A DNA stretch of 5,306 nt, taken from contig JACSSI010000404.1 in NCBI GenBank assembly GCA_014879345.1, positions 1 through 5,306 on the forward strand, in the 5' to 3' direction. The translations under genes and the position numbers were made by a program. The notes under the pieces are model-generated. The model was not told where the DNA came from, did not search any database, and saw nothing but the letters and a program-made list of their open reading frames with translations. Below are positions 4,408-5,306 of this stretch, one piece after another. Within the stretch, counting starts at the first letter, position 1; every line of letters begins with the position of its first letter. This DNA is from Anaerolineae bacterium. Lineage in GTDB: Bacteria > Chloroflexota > Anaerolineae > Promineifilales > Promineifilaceae.

Positions 4408-5306
4408 ATGACAACATTAGGTGTCATCATCACCAATCGTAATTTCTTTGCAGATCATTTGGTAGAAAACGGCCGTCGGCAAATCCTAGACCGGCTGGAA
4501 TCATTAGGCATCAACACCATCATCGTCGATGAAGAAACGACGCCACTAGGCGCCGTCGAAACATGGAGCGATTCCCAGAAATGCGGCGAATTATTCCGTC
4601 GCCACCAGGATGAAATTGACGGCATTCTGGTATCGCTGCCCAATTTTGGCAACGAACAAGGCGTGGCTGATGCCATCCGCGAATCACGACTCAATGTGCC
4701 AGTCCTCATCCACGCCTTCCCCGACAGCACCGATGTACTCACCGCCGCCGGACGACGGGATGCCTTTTGCGGCAAGCTCTCCGTTACCAACAACTTGTAC
4801 CAATATGAAATTCCGTTCAGTGTGACCCAATCTCACACCCTCGACCCCGATTCAGAAGAATTTGCGGCTGAGATCAGCAAGTTTGTCGCCATCTGCCGCA
4901 CCGTTAAAGGCTTAACCCACGCCCGCATTGGCGCCATTGGCGCTCGTCCCGGCGCCTTCAAAACAGTGCGTTACAGCGAAAAACTGTTCGAGTCGGTAGG
5001 CATGAGCGTGCAAACCCTGGATTTGTCTGACGTGTTTGGTTGGGTGCGCCGCCTGGATGATAACGACGCCCAGGTAACGGCCGAAATTGAACGCATCAAA
5101 CAATATGCCGCCTATGAAGCTGTGCCAGCCGCCTCATTAACCAAAATTGCCAAACTAGCCTCTTCCATTCGCGGCTGGATGGCCGATAATGGCATTACCT
5201 CCACCGCCATCCAATGTTGGGAATCGCTGCAAATGAATTATGGCGTCAACGTGTGTACCCTGATGAGCATGATGAGCGATGAACTGATGCCCAGCGCCTG
5301 CGAAAC
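4408..5306 (+). CDS. L-fucose/L-arabinose isomerase-family sugar isomerase (3' partial)
   Basis: The 299 visible residues run off the window end; family members are about 450-500 residues. Enzymes of this fold are metal-dependent cytoplasmic aldose-ketose isomerases (FucI, AraA and relatives of unknown substrate). Visible features are an N-terminal Rossmann-like strand (TTLGVIITNRNFF), DGILVSLPNFGNEQGVADAI (71-90), NVPVLIHAFPD (96-106), the family-typical stretch RRDAFCGKLSVTNNLYQY (116-133), KGLTHARIGAIGARPGAF (167-184), and the start of the catalytic domain with CWESLQMNYGV (270-280), CTLMSMMSDELMPSACE (283-299). The final Glu299 is probably the first metal-binding catalytic glutamate; the partner aspartate would lie beyond the window. 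The gene sits 2 bp after rbsK, so its product probably acts in the same pathway, making the ketose that a PfkB kinase would phosphorylate. The exact substrate cannot be told; D-ribose itself would not need isomerisation before phosphorylation. Confidence 0.85.
   Translation, partial: MTTLGVIITNRNFFADHLVENGRRQILDRLESLGINTIIVDEETTPLGAVETWSDSQKCGELFRRHQDEIDGILVSLPNFGNEQGVADAIRESRLNVPVLIHAFPDSTDVLTAAGRRDAFCGKLSVTNNLYQYEIPFSVTQSHTLDPDSEEFAAEISKFVAICRTVKGLTHARIGAIGARPGAFKTVRYSEKLFESVGMSVQTLDLSDVFGWVRRLDDNDAQVTAEIERIKQYAAYEAVPAASLTKIAKLASSIRGWMADNGITSTAIQCWESLQMNYGVNVCTLMSMMSDELMPSACE
4469..4476 (+). repeat. Palindrome ACGGCCGT within the isomerase gene
   Basis: Fourth copy of the core, here read in another codon phase as part of ENGRR (residues 20-24). 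A one-sided relative, AACGGCCGAAA, occurs at 5076-5086 in the same gene. Confidence 0.75.

Noticed and set aside
4455..4793. Antisense open frame (112 codons) opposite the isomerase gene
   Set aside because: The sense frame is a clear FucI/AraA-family enzyme with its own ribosome site. The antisense product is Ser/Arg-rich low-quality sequence without motifs.

Overview
The window looks like accessory carbohydrate-uptake and catabolism DNA from a free-living bacterium. I lean towards a Chloroflexota (Anaerolineae-like) source, at only moderate confidence. The grounds are the style of the PAS-GAF protein, which ends in a KYVRKGWSDYL-type linker, and the repeated ACGGCCGT palindromes inside genes; both rest on recollection, not on a search. 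All credible genes are on the + strand.

Layout. Positions 1-1492 hold the 3' part of a gene for a periplasmic sugar-binding protein of the RbsB type. Its visible product contains one incomplete and one complete binding module joined in frame, with an exact 912-bp period. A perfect 12-bp hairpin (1523-1553) follows. Positions 1574-2563 encode a visibly AT-richer PAS-GAF sensor protein with no output domain. Positions 2564-2756 are a non-coding or leader-like stretch with an 8-codon mini-ORF and a hairpin. Positions 2757-3014 carry the N-terminal half of a thioredoxin-family gene, broken shortly after its CxxC motif. The break falls directly against the start of a sugar operon: rbsD (D-ribose pyranase, 2992-3411), rbsK (ribokinase, 3479-4405) and an L-fucose-isomerase-like sugar isomerase (4408 to beyond the window end). 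Between rbsD and rbsK lies a 60-bp TAGAGATAGAG-type repeat that can fold into two mutually exclusive long stems and that supplies the rbsD stop codon.

How the genes may work together. The binding protein would capture a monosaccharide outside the membrane for an ABC transporter whose permease and ATPase are not in the window. RbsD would interconvert pyranose and furanose forms, the isomerase would convert an aldose to a ketose, and the ribokinase-family enzyme would phosphorylate the product. An aldose-ketose isomerase beside rbsDK suggests that the substrate may not be, or not only be, D-ribose. The interval 1560-2990 reads as a rearrangement scar made of an AT-rich regulator that may be truncated and a truncated thioredoxin gene, lying between the transport gene and the catabolic genes.

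The items most worth following up are the tandem-module binding protein, the switchable double hairpin at the end of rbsD, and the cluster of ACGGCCGT palindromes that impose the same ETAVS peptide on two unrelated enzymes.
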